64,000 nt of DNA, taken from NCBI GenBank assembly GCA_035048815.1, contig JAUCBN010000016.1:2162501-2226500 (forward strand), given 5' to 3'. Numbering within the stretch: position 1 is the stretch's first letter; each line of letters opens with the position of its first letter. Made by a program: the position numbers and the translations under genes. The notes under the pieces were generated by a model. It was not told the origin of the DNA, made no database searches, and saw only the letters and a list, made by a program, of their open reading frames with translations. This stretch comes from Abelmoschus esculentus. Taxonomy: Eukaryota > Streptophyta > Magnoliopsida > Malvales > Malvaceae. This document shows, piece by piece, positions 48,921 through 60,945 of the stretch.

Positions 48921-51900
48921 CCATTCTACTCTACGTGTTATGTGTAATAAATATTTTCACATGATAGGTCTAGCCTCTAGGGTTTTATTTAGAGGTGTGA
49001 TATTGTGCCACATCTGCCTTCGATCTTACATTGTTCTTTCTTTCTTATAAAAGAATACACAAATTGGCATCATTTAAGGTTATGGTGTACTGACATGAGC
49101 TTTTTGTTTGACTGTCTGATTGGAATTCTTTTTTTCTTTTGTTTTTGAGTAATGGAGATAAGATGCCTCATAAAAATTGTCTGTTCTTTGTTCCCAACAT
49201 TCATGGTGTTCTTGCCCAACAGGTGTCCATGTTTAACTAGATTACTTGTTTTAGTAGATCTTCTACAGCACAAATTCCAAGCAGCTTCTGAAATGTAGCT
49301 CTCTTTAGAGCTCTGGTGAAGAACGAGGATCCTACCACTGCGTTTAGAAGGAAGGTTATGACAGTGGTAGTGTATCTCTTTCCTTCTCTAAGGATCACGT
49401 GTTCTCCTTATGGCTCGTTTTAGGTGGTTTGCGTTCCTTGGTTTACATCGGTTCGGGTTGTCTCCTTATGAACCCATCATTTTCCCCAAGCTCACAATCT
49501 GGTCCCCTCAGCATTTCTGACAACAAGAACTCGCAGAAATATCGCCTGATCGAGCCGTTGACTAACTCAGGTGCTAGGGTTTTTCCTGTTCTCGTCCTTG
49601 TCTGTGGTACTTCCTTTTCTTTGCTCGTTTGCTTGGTTCGATGTCTTCCTTGTTGGCTTGACTCGAGTTTTAAGGAATACCATTCGATCAATCAATAAAT
49701 CTCATAATTCTAACTTTATAAAATTATATTCGATATAATTTAAACCCAACTCGTCCAATCCCTTTAAACAATTTGATCTGAACTAATAATTCCAACTTTA
49801 AACAAACCCGTTAAATGAAACAAATTATTTAGGTCCCAAGCTTTGTGATCGAACGGTCCAAAATCGGAGAAGTGGCATAGTTTGAGTGGGTTGCGATGCA
49901 GCATATAGTTGGAGTATTAATTAATGAATATGCTGTAGATCAAGATTGTCGATCGGATCAGACAACCAGAATCATGTCGGCCACCGTTTAAAGGCATCTG
50001 GTATCTGTACAAACTATCGTCACTCTGGGAATATTTCCACCCACACAGATTTTCTTTTACCTGATTTTTTTTCTTAGTTGCCAAACAAAGAACAAACCTC
50101 CTAAACAAAAAACATATATATACTTTTTAAATTCACAAAAATCTATGTCATACTTAACATATTATAGTATGATTTTAAAACAACAATATAAAAAATATTA
50201 TTTTTAGATAACGTAATAAATTAGATACATATAATAATTTTTAGTGTTCGTGTTTTGATTGAATCGCTTTTTCCCCATTCTTCTCCTCCTTTTTCTATGA
50301 ATTTTCATGTTGGCTACTCCCGGTTTCTGAGTTAGCGATCGACTCAGTTCCGGGACCGGAACAAACCAAAACACAAACCAGACACAATGACACAGAAAAG
50401 CCAGACAGAAGTTCCGATGAAAACAACTGTTTCAGGGTTTTGAGCGAAATGTCTTCGAGGGATGAGGCTTTATGGAGAGATTCAACACATTTATAAGGTT
50501 CCGTACATTTTTTCGGCTGATGTTTTGCTTTTCCCCGTTTGTCGTTCAACCACTTAAGCCCTTTATCTAAATAGTATATTAAATTTCTTTACGAACAAAG
50601 TTTAATCTTTACTTTAATATAAAGTTTTTGGAATAACACGTATAATTTGCAAATTACAATAAATGTGCAAAGAATTTATAAAAATTAATATAAGTTCTTG
50701 TAGTTAGGCATAGATTTTATTCTAGAATATTTTTTATTTAGAGCAATATTCCACTATACCTAAATATAATTTAGTATATTAAAGAAAATTTCATATAAAA
50801 ATAGATATATTAGTTATTATTCGGATTATGTCTATATTTTTTATTAAAACCTATCCAATTTTATAAAAAAATATATATGTATTTCTTTAACATCCTCGTA
50901 TCCTACCATGTTGGGGGGAAATGACCAGCTTTTTGTTTTAATTTAAATGACAGAACTTTATCGTAGTTAGCAATTTAAATCCGTAGCGTAATCATGAACT
51001 ACTAGCATTAACACTAGACTACACTAGGGATTCATATTTATCCATGTAATTTATTTGTACTAATTTCTATTTCTCCAAGGTAAAACACAGGGATTAATGA
51101 TGTTCCTAATCTTAGTTACCAACAAAACGTTATGTTCCTAATCTTCACTTCTGTCCCTGGTTTTGTTTTCGATGGGGAGACAGACGATTCCCTTTCTTTG
51201 GCTGAGGTGCTTTAATTACACTAATTAAATAAAGACAGTAAGATTTAAGTTCCATTAGAGTCTCATATATAACATTTTATTGTATTTAAAACTAATTGAA
51301 TCTCTATTAATTGAGATCGTTATTTTGTGAATTAAGTATTATTTAGGTGTATAAATCTCATGGTTTTATGGATGAAAAAATTATTTATTTTCATTTAAAT
51401 TTGTTTGAATTTAAGTTATTGTTTTTATTTAAACTAAAATGTATTAATTATATTTAACATTTTAAAATATGAATTTAATTGATGTCCGATATTAGACGTT
51501 GATTTTTTTTATTATCTTTATCTATCTCTAACATTTTAAAAAATAATTTAAAATATTTTTTTTATTTTACTAAACTAATAAATTCAACTGATATAATATT
51601 AAAAAAATTATATTTTTAAACAACAAATCATCTAATATTTAATTCAAATTATCAATAACTCAAATAATATAATTATAAAAATAAAAGATAATTATTCTAT
51701 ATACAAGCTCCAACTTTAGATTTAAATATTTTCATTTAGAGTCTAGTATATAGAGTTTTAATATATTACTTTTAAATTTAAAAAACGTGATTAGAATTTA
51801 AGTTTTTGAATTAAATTTTAAAATTTAAAAATTAAAAATTAAATTAAAATTTTTAATTATATTATACTAAACTTAAAATATATAAAATATTTTTATTCAC

Positions 51901-52185
51901 AATAACACATAATTTTTAAATATAAATAAATATTCTCCATAATATAACTAATAATACTTTTTTTTTTCAAGTGCTATTTTTATTTTAATGTCATTTTTTC
52001 CCTTGATTTTGTTAAATATACACTCTCCATGACCACTGTCAGTTCGTCCCTGTCTTTCTTCCTGCAAACCCAATCTTTCGGTATATATTCGAAATTAAAA
52101 TAACAAATTATCTAATAATTATTGTTCCCCCAAATCCCAGAAATTCATGGTATTTCTTCTTTGTTATACATAGACTGGTTTCCTT

Positions 52186-52193
52186 TATAAAAA
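52186..52193 (+). promoter_or_regulatory. TATA box of the KNOX gene
   Basis: TTTATAAAAA about 130 bp before the ATG at 52321. Confidence 0.5.
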
Positions 52194-52320
52194 CAAAGAA
52201 GAAAAAGACCCGTTTACTTCTCTTATCCCCTTAATCATTAATATTCTCAAGCAGCGTTCTTTTCTTTTTCCATCCTCAGTTTATTTTCTTGTTCTTTGAA
52301 GTTGAAAAAGTCTGCTTTTG

Positions 52321-55300
52321 ATGGATGAAATCTATGGTTTCGACGCCACCGTGGGAGAGTATGCTGACCAGGCGTTGATGTCACCGGAAAACATGATACT
52401 TCCTTCAAATTACCATGCTTGGCCTTGCTCGACGGGTCGGGTTCCGATGTTCGGATCTGACGAGTTAATCTCCGTCACCCCCGCCGTATCAGAAGCTGCT
52501 TCCATCACCCCTGAAATCCGACGAGAAGAGGACATCTCATGGGTCATCAAAACCAAAATCGCTTCCCACCCTTCCTACCCGCGCTTACTTCAAACTTATA
52601 TTGATTGCCAGAAGGTGAAAAGAAAAAAAAAACATAAACACATCGAATTCAAAGCTTGTTATCTTTTCTATTTATGGTGAAAACAAAACCACTGGAATGA
52701 TGTGGCTTTTACTGAAAATTTTTAAAGACTGTTTTTTTTCCTTTACCTTCATTAAATACGATGCTCTATAACTGTGTAGATGATATGTGCAGGAACACTT
52801 CAACTTCAACGTAAGTTTTATTAACAACAGTTGCTTTTGTTAGTTAGTTGAGTTTCAATTTTCCGCCATAAATGAGGGTTTGCTTTGGTTTTCTCAATGG
52901 GATTTTAGTTCGAACTATTACCGGTTTGGGAACTTGAAGCCTTTTATTTTACTTACTATACTTCGCACCCTTTTTCTTCCTCCATCAAATCCCATGATTT
53001 TATGAGAAATATGTTTATGGATTTCAAGAAACACATACCAAGTGTTTGTTGGAATTTTCTTGACAAGTTTAGTTGTTTTTGTGTTTTTGTACTTCAGGTC
53101 GGAGCGCCACCGGAGATCGCGAGTATATTAGATGAAATTCTGAGGGAGAACTATGTTAACAGGAGGGATATCGTGCCAACCTGCTTAGGAGCCGATCCTG
53201 AGCTCGACGAGTTTATGGTCTTATCTTTTTTTTCAAGGACTTTCTTTGCTTTTCCCATTTTCATATGTGTAATGATTTAATGTCTGTTTGTTCTTCAGGA
53301 GACTTACTGCGATATTTTAATGAAATTCAAATCTGATCTCTCAAGGCCTTTTGATGAAGCAACCACCTTTCTAAACAAGATTGAAATGCAGCTTCGAAAT
53401 CTCTGCACCGGTTCTTCCATTAGAGCCCCTTCTGGTCAGTCTCTCTCTCTCTCTCTCTTTATATTCTTTGCTTAATTATTTTTCTGTGTTCTTGGTTTCT
53501 GTGCTCTTTCCATACCCGCAATATCTGCTCCACTTGCAAAGAAATTTTCACCTCAACGAAACCATCTCTGCGGCTATAGCAGGCGAAACTCGGGAGCGTT
53601 GTAGGTTTCCGGTGCATATGAGAACATATATGAGGCATGGGAACCCCACAAGAGAGGGACAACCATTCCTTTCCTAGTCATAAATCATAGATCTCAGCTA
53701 TCCTTTTCTGCAAAAGAACCCACTAATGGAGGACACCAACGATAACTCAAAAGAATAAATCCAAAGTTTCGAGTATGTCAAATAATAATACTAACCACTA
53801 ACAAACAACGGAAAACCCTAGAGATGAAATAGACCCATGTGTACTTCCTTGGTTTACTCTCCACCATTCCTTTCCAAATCTTCCCCTTGTTGTGTTTATA
53901 ATCTGAATTTATGTTTTCCAACAATGTTGTGGTGGCGATTAGCTTAAGTTTTTCTTACAAATTGATATGTTTTGTCCTAAACGAATGACTGGGGGGGTGC
54001 ATTTGCCTGCTGATATCTTTTTGTCATTTCCTTTCTTGTTTCTTCGTTTTTGCCTTGTCATAGAGAAATGAAGCCTGATATGTAGGCTCCTTTTGTGTTT
54101 TTAAGAGATTCTGAAATGACGTTTCAGGGTTCAGGGATGCCATGCGTAATAGTTGCTTTGCTTGATGGTTCGAACATAATGATGTCTTATCAACTGTTCT
54201 TTTTTTTACGCAATGCCTTAGATGATGGGAATACCTACGTATAGAGTACAAACCCCCTTTGTTTTGAGTTGATTGAACGTTTGGACTAAAGAGTTTCTTT
54301 TTCTTTCTCTCCGGTTAGGAAGTATATTGTCCGGTTTAACCTTGTTTTTTAATCAAATTTGTCAAAGTAATCTGTTTTGGCCTGATGTAATATACAAGGA
54401 TTTGGTCCAATGAGAGTATCTCTATATTTCCATACTAATTATAAATACATATTCCATTTAAAAATGCATGTCTAGTTTGGTTGAGAACTTGAGTGCACAA
54501 GATTTACCTCTAATGAGCTAGTTAACCAAATGGCTATATTTAAAAATGTGCTACTACACTTATTTCCCTAAGTTTATTGCCCAGATAAAGAAGCTAATCT
54601 GTCTAAGCACAATAATTGATTACTAGGATCACTTGGTTAATGTATTCTATTATGTTTTTAAATCATATACCTTATTGTGGTCCTGGTGCAGGCTTTAACT
54701 TATCTGCTAAAACACAATCTTTGTTGTAAGGTTACATGTAAGACAGTTGAATCCAACATGCTTGGAAATAAAAAGCTATTAGATCCTATATATACATACC
54801 CACCCGCACAGAATGTCAGAATGCGAGTAATTCATGTTTATTGATAAATTATACACTTTTAAGATCCTAATGTCATTGCCATGTGGCCAGTCAAGTTTCT
54901 TGAGAAGTATTTTAGGAGTTTGTGTAACATAGACGAGAATTAATGTATTGGGTGCTATGATATTGTTAATAATGATTTTATGGTAGGATTGATAATAGAT
55001 TGTTGAGTTTTGGGAAATAAACTAGTTAGGTTTTGGTTTAAAAGTTCATATCTGTATCCCGAATTTAGGAAGGATAAAGCGGAAAAATTATTAATTAAAA
55101 GCAATAAAGAGCAAGTTTAAATTTTGGACACTGCATCAAGCTACAAAGAGTTTTGATGCAGCAGAGTCTAAGTAGTTTAACAGCATAGTAATCTGATTGC
55201 ATATTCTTCATCTTATCACATAGTTTCAAAGTTATGAAGGTGAGCCTTTGATAACCATAGTTGTGTTGCACACCCGTGGATGCGTAATGACATTGAATAA

Positions 55301-58300
55301 ATCGTTTTTTCATATTCCATGTATTATTTTGCATGCTTTTGATCCACTTTAAAATAAGATGGTTTGCCTTAACGGGATGATAATGGTCTATAATGATGTC
55401 CAGTCTGCTCTCTGAATGAGTATCAAGTTCCAATGAGCATTAGTTGTCGTGCATATGGATAGTGGAAAGTGTAGAATTTTAAGAATTGTCTACTTTGAGA
55501 CTGGCTGATATGTTCCTAAGTAATATATATTTTTCCCACATCCATATCTTCTTTAAAGTCGTTTTGGATAGCTGTGTGTTCCGAAACATATAAAGTTAAT
55601 ATAGTTCATTTCTGTTATGCTTGCAAATTGTCATTGTCAACCATTGATTTGCACTAGAGTTTTCTGAGATCATGTGAGTGTAGATCATGGTGACTTTCCA
55701 AAAAGGACTTTCAACCATCTTTTGTTTCTTCCATATCTATTATTTTACTGTAAATTGAGGTTGCTTTTTTGGTCATTATGGCTGGAAACTGGATAGGCTT
55801 GAACAAAATCTTAGTTACGATAGTGCTTTTGCTTAGTTGCTTGAATAAATCCTTTCTTTATTGAGTTCCGGTTAGAAATCTTAGGAATCCATCAAGAAAA
55901 AAGCTGTTGATGTTTCCATTTGCACGGGGGATGGGCGGTGGCTTGTGCAATTGGCATGTGTGTAGCAGCCTTAATATTATATACATACTTTGAAAGAGTG
56001 ATGGCATTGTCTACTAAACTATAGTATATTTGCTGAAGAATAGAAGTGAAAAAGTTGAAAATCACTGCATTCTCTGGTTGTGGATAGTTGGCAACTATAA
56101 TTATTAATTGTTTTGAAGTACAATTTACCTTTCTGATGATGCTATCATCAGTCTCTTTAATCACTTCATTTGCTTTTATTTTTATTTGCTTTGGTGCTAT
56201 GTGTCTGCTACTTTATACCAGAACTGCATTAACTTCACCATCCTCTGTTCTAAAAAGAGAAAATAATATGTATAAAGAACTATGATTCATTACACATGCG
56301 ACCATTGTAACGTTGTCTTCAATAGGAGTCGTTTGGGGGATTTTATTCGTATAAAGTCACATGTTTGGTCTGTGTTTAAATGAATACCTGTCATGGCTGC
56401 ACTCTTTCTGTAGGATATGTTATTTGCCTATATGAAGTTAAATGTGGTTTCTTACATTTTTCCCTTATACAATTATCTTCCGCTTAAAGAAAGCTATTGA
56501 TTTTATCCAAATTAGCAGACATATATATTGAAGATACTTGAAACTAGTTTGTGGTATTAGAAAACTGCACTGGTATGTGATAATAATACAAATAAAATTA
56601 GAGATGTTTAGGGTTGGAAGACTATTATGAAAAAGCTTTCTTTCTATCAAGTGAATAAAGCTGACATCTTTTTTGTACCATAATCCTTTCTGTAACTGTG
56701 GATGTTATAAACTAGGTTTGTACTTCAAACTTGATTTTCAACTTGCTGCTTTCCTAGTGTCTTTACGTTGAAATGGCTCCTTTGCAGTTATTTTCACTCC
56801 ATGAATGCACTGCTATGTGATAATATCTTCGGCTACTTTGCTTGCTTTCGATCATTTTGCTGTCTGTTCCATGATAAAATCATGTGACTCATGCACACAA
56901 AACATGTTTTGTTATTGTTGGAGGGTTGAATTGGCATGGTGTTTTTTTGATAGTTTTGAACTTAACTTGACTCAGCTATATATACATTCAAACATATATA
57001 TAAGTTGAGACTTGAGATTAGCAAAGCACATGGTTGATAGTTACAAGAAATAGCTTTTGTCTGTTCTTCAAGTGTTGAATGTCCAATAGATCCTGAAGAA
57101 AGAGGTTTTGTCTGGGGAATCCTCAAAAGACATAATTGGTTAGTTCATCTGCAACTGATATAAGGGGAAGGGGTCCAACACAGCCTTTTTTCCTTGTAAA
57201 AAAGAAAAATGACAGTGTGTTTTGTCATGGGAAAAAGTCTCGTATTTGATTCTATTGGTCGGAGTTTTCACATGGACTCCCGTAGATTTCGTGACACTTT
57301 TTCATTGAAAACAAAACAGATTCATTCAATTGTTGAATGCTCTCTTATCTTCCTCTCTGCTGGCTCTGGTTTGGTGCATGTCATATCCAATGGACATCTT
57401 TGTTTCCTTGGTGGGTCTACTTCTCTGCTAGTTTCTTTCTCTGCATTCATTAACGTGAAACACACGTGTCTGCATGATGTCCCAGAAACTGGGCCCACCT
57501 TTAGGCTCCAGTTCTTCCTTTTTTTGTCAAGACATTATTACACTGAATTTATGGGGGAAAATTATTTATCTTTTTTTTTTTTGTTTTTATTCGTGTTTCT
57601 AGTTTAAATTAGATGATTTAGAGTTCAAGTTTATAAGTTGTGTTTAGAATTTAAAAATTTGAGGTAGGGTGTAGTGTTTTGGATATAAAGAATAAGAGTT
57701 AGGTTAAAAATTTAATATTTTAGATTTTTTTCCACAAAAGACATGAAGGATACACTCTAACTAAGTTTGTTCTTTATAGGATCAGCATTGTTATAGTAAA
57801 TTTGTCATGCATATATGAGTTTGAATAAATTATTATTTTTTATATTCTATAATTTAATTTAATTAATTAACTAGCTGACTGACTAATAGATGATATATCT
57901 TAATCTAAACTCTTCATACTTGTATGCATGGCAAGTTCGACTTAATTTTTTTACAAATCTAGAAAAAAATAAACTATTATGAAGCCAACTATTGATTAAA
58001 AATGTTAAAAATGGAAGAACCTCGTGTGTAGGTAGTGTTCTCCTTTAGAATTAATAAATGTGTATGCGGTATTTTCCTACCTATACTGTAGCTTTTGACT
58101 TAAATTTTAAAATAAATTATAAACATCCTATTTTCATAAATAAAAATTCTAAATGAGCTAAAAACCCTAAGTTTCCCCTATTTTGCATTATTTATTTTTC
58201 AAACTTTCTTCTCCGGAAGTTAGTTTCATACCAAAAGCAATGAAAAATATATAGCTTTTCAGGACAAAACTAATTTTTAGTTTGGTTTGAAAAGTTCTTT

Positions 58301-59591
58301 AAAATGATTAAAATTTTAATTTTTTATATTTTTAAATAAAATTACTCATATGTTCTCTTTTATATTACTATTTTTTATATTTTAAAAAAATAAAACAAAC
58401 ATTTTACAATACCAAATAATTTTATTTTAAATAAAATATTTTTTAAATTACTTTTTAAAATTATTTTCTCACTAATTTTTAAAAAATAATATCAAACTAA
58501 CCCTAGATCTAAAAAATGTTCTTTTAAATGATATCGAGAATGGGAAAGGCGAAGACCCTTCGGTCTTTGAGGACCATGCCCGAGCTAGAATCAGAGTTAT
58601 GTGATGATATGCTGTGCCTGTGCACCAATTAATACTTGGGGAACCGGTGCTTTCGTGTGTTATCTTGGCCTTGTGAGAAAATGGGGTTCCTTTGTTCCCA
58701 TCTCTTTCTATCTCCACGGCTTTTCTGGCAGATGCATTATGTGATATGATTCCAGTGCGACTGACAATCGACATAACCACACAGTTAGCTTTTCTTTGCT
58801 CAAATCGTCACGTCTTCGCGTTCTGGGTCTCCGTGTAGCTCACTGTGCAATGTCTGTAATACAGTGCTCGCAGTCTTCACTTTCAGCTCTTTTAACTACA
58901 CGATCATAAGTCATAACAATCTTTCATCGAAATCTGTCACAGTTAATATATAATACATATAGCTTCTTTTAACTACAACAATACTTTCGCATATGTATGT
59001 TTTGGCCATTGGAATGGTTAATGTTTAGATCTTGATTCTTGAAACAAAATGATTGAACTTTCGCGTGTGTTTGTGTTATGTTTTAATTGGCAGATGAAGG
59101 TGGAGTATCATCGGATGAAGATGTCAGTGTTGGGGAAGTAGAAGTACAAGAAGGACAGACAAGAAATGAAGACCGAGGTCTGAAAGATAAGCTGCTTCGA
59201 AGATTCGGCAGTCATATAAGTAGCTTGAAGTTGGAGTTCTCAAAGAAGAAGAAGAAAGGGAAACTACCGAGAGAAGCACGACAAACGTTGCTGGAATGGT
59301 GGAATGTTCACTACAAATGGCCATATCCCACGGTAATTCAAAGGAAAATACATGTTTATATAACATGCACGTATCTAACAGACATACGTAGTTTAGTTTA
59401 GGGTTATTATGTTGTCATGTTTTGGTTGGCAGGAAGCTGATAAGATAGCATTGGCTGAATCCACCGGACTAGACCAGAAACAAATCAATAACTGGTTTAT
59501 AAATCAAAGAAAGCGGCACTGGAAACCATCAGAGAGCATGCAATTCGCGGTTATGGATAACCTGTCGGGACAATTCATTACTGAGGACTGA
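52321..59591 (+). CDS. KNAT6: Class I KNOX homeodomain transcription factor, KNAT2/KNAT6 type
   Basis: TALE homeodomain regulator of meristem maintenance and organ boundaries. Five exons: 52321-52614, 53098-53217, 53299-53434, 59094-59332 and 59433-59591, giving 315 aa. KNOX1 (about 68-115) includes KIASHPSYPRLLQTYIDCQK; KNOX2 (about 130-175) includes ELDEFMETYCDILMKFKSDL; the ELK region is LKDKLLRRFG at 213-222; the TALE homeodomain includes the PYP loop (YKWPYPT) and WFINQRKRHWKP. The C-terminus MDNLSGQFITED fits KNAT2/KNAT6 rather than STM. The start is ATG 52321 (MDEIYGF). Remembered synteny with At1g23380 supports KNAT6, but KNAT2 (a duplicate in Arabidopsis) cannot be ruled out. All junctions keep frame. 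Confidence 0.95.
53435..59093 (+). other. Large third intron of the KNOX gene (5,659 bp)
   Basis: Lies between the KNOX2 and ELK coding exons, phase 1. It begins GTCAGT followed by a (TC)n tract (53440-53458) and ends TTGGCAG. It makes up almost 80% of the gene. Open frames within (for example 57209-57607, 132 codons) show no recognised domain. Class I KNOX genes are known to carry regulatory sequence in this intron (maize kn1, barley Hooded). Confidence 0.9.
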
Positions 59592-60072
59592 GGTGGAGGA
59601 ACTAGCAAACAGCAAATGGCATTGTCAACTGAAATGTATATCCCAGATGATTAGTTAATTATAGTTTTAGCTTTGTTTTGCATATTTTGAATGCGAAATG
59701 TATGGACTTTCACTCTGAGTTTCATTTTCCCGTCCCACTGACTAGCTTGCTGTTAAAACAACATCGAATATTTGAATTATCTCTTTTCAGGCTTATTTTT
59801 TTTTGATAACGAGTATAAATAGATTACGTTGTGTTTATTATAACTACGGATATAACGAATATTAATGCAGTCATTGCGGGTATCATAACGAGAATTTTTC
59901 AAAGAACAAACGTTAAACTAACATCAATGAACGTGCACGCTTAACATAACTAGCTATTAAGAAGCTACATTACATCGACAACAAACCACAAATTTATGTT
60001 TTTGGTAATAAAAAACCATTATTTGCTTATTTTACAACATGGTTATTGCCTCTAAGTCGAAACTTTTCACGA
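59592..60072. other. Spacer between convergent KNOX and SOUL genes
   Basis: About 480 bp holding the two 3' UTRs. Nothing else seen. Confidence 0.6.
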
Positions 60073-60880
60073 CTAGACCGGACAGCCCACGGCGGCAAAA
60101 CCCGATACATCCATCCACACCTCGTTTATCCTCCCGGTGGGATGTTTGGAAGCATTGTACTGCGCAATGCTGTAGTTATAATACTGTTTTTGATCCACTC
60201 CTTGCATCAACCTTTTCAAACGTTTGCACAGGCTAGAAACCAGAGCATCTTTTTCTTTCTCCACGTTGTCATCCATGGCATATCCGGGGAACATTCTGAC
60301 TGCAATACAATGGCTCTTCCACTTGTCCAGCACCAAATTCAACTCGGGAGAGGGTGGCGGCGGAGACTTATCGTTATATTCCGCAGGCAGATGATACCTC
60401 ACGATATAGGATGACGACGACGATCCACCGCGGTGTAACGGCACGATGGTGGTTAAGACGGGCTTTGTCATCAAGAAGTTGGTGGAGTTCTGGTTTGCCC
60501 CATGAAGATACTGATACAACCTGAAGCGAGCAAAAGCAAAGAATAAAGTATGCTCATATTACCTCATTTTATATACGTTCAAATCTCGATATTTATTTCG
60601 ACATAATTGTAATTAATTATCTACGTACTACAACAAGACAAGTAAACCTGTGAAATCCTTGTTGAGTTGAGTTTTCGAAGGAATTTCCATGGACAAGAGC
60701 TGACATCCATGAGATTTCCTGGTATAATCTTATTTCGAAATCAGATTCTACGTGCACCACTCTAAATTGTGGTGATTCGTAGGCATATGCTGCTGAAAGA
60801 ACCAAACACTTGCATGCACTTAGATAACTCACAGTAGCAGCTGCCATTGCCAGTAATAGCAGTAGAAACAAACTTTCCAT
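60073..60880 (-). CDS. SOUL haem-binding family protein (HBP-like), secreted or endomembrane
   Basis: Two exons, 60880-60648 and 60520-60073, giving 226 aa. A leading hydrophobic segment (LFLLLLLAMAAATVSYL) looks like a signal peptide, as in At1g17100. The SOUL domain follows: ESPQFRVVHVESDFEIRLYQEISWMS at the start, RLYQYLHGANQNSTNFLMTKPVLT across the intron, then VRYHLPAEY and CIAVRMFPGYA. It ends with WMDVSGFAAVGCPV. Several N-glycosylation sequons (NST, NYS, NAS) suit passage through the secretory pathway. The family binds haem or tetrapyrroles; the ligand here is unknown. A TATA box lies at 60938-60945. No lesion seen. Confidence 0.94.
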
Positions 60881-60937
60881 TTTGTGTTTTTTATTATTTT
60901 TCTTGATGTTGTGTAACGAATGTGGCTCAGGTCTGGC

Positions 60938-60945
60938 TTATATAA
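60938..60945 (-). promoter_or_regulatory. TATA box of the SOUL gene
   Basis: GTTATATAAGCC on the minus strand, about 60 bp before the ATG. Confidence 0.6.

Larger units (their letters stand above)
45736..52320. other. Long intergenic stretch upstream of the KNOX gene
   Basis: About 6.6 kb. GC-richer parts at 46270-47400, 49040-49700 and 49850-50560 contain only short frames without recognised domains. A hairpin (46656-46687), a 21-bp direct repeat (46866 and 46962) and a MITE (48713-48920) are the only clear structures. The last part should be KNOX promoter. Unrecognised non-coding RNAs cannot be excluded. Confidence 0.5.

Noticed and set aside
49399..49698. 99-codon frame in GC-richer DNA
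   Set aside because: The opposite strand is also open, and there is no recognisable protein or flanking splice sites.
50295..50549. 84-codon minus-strand frame (MNDKRGKAKHQPKK...)
   Set aside because: No family recognised and no supporting exons nearby; left as unassigned.
54160..54185. GGTTCGAAC word as a tRNA B box
   Set aside because: No cloverleaf or A box could be drawn around it.
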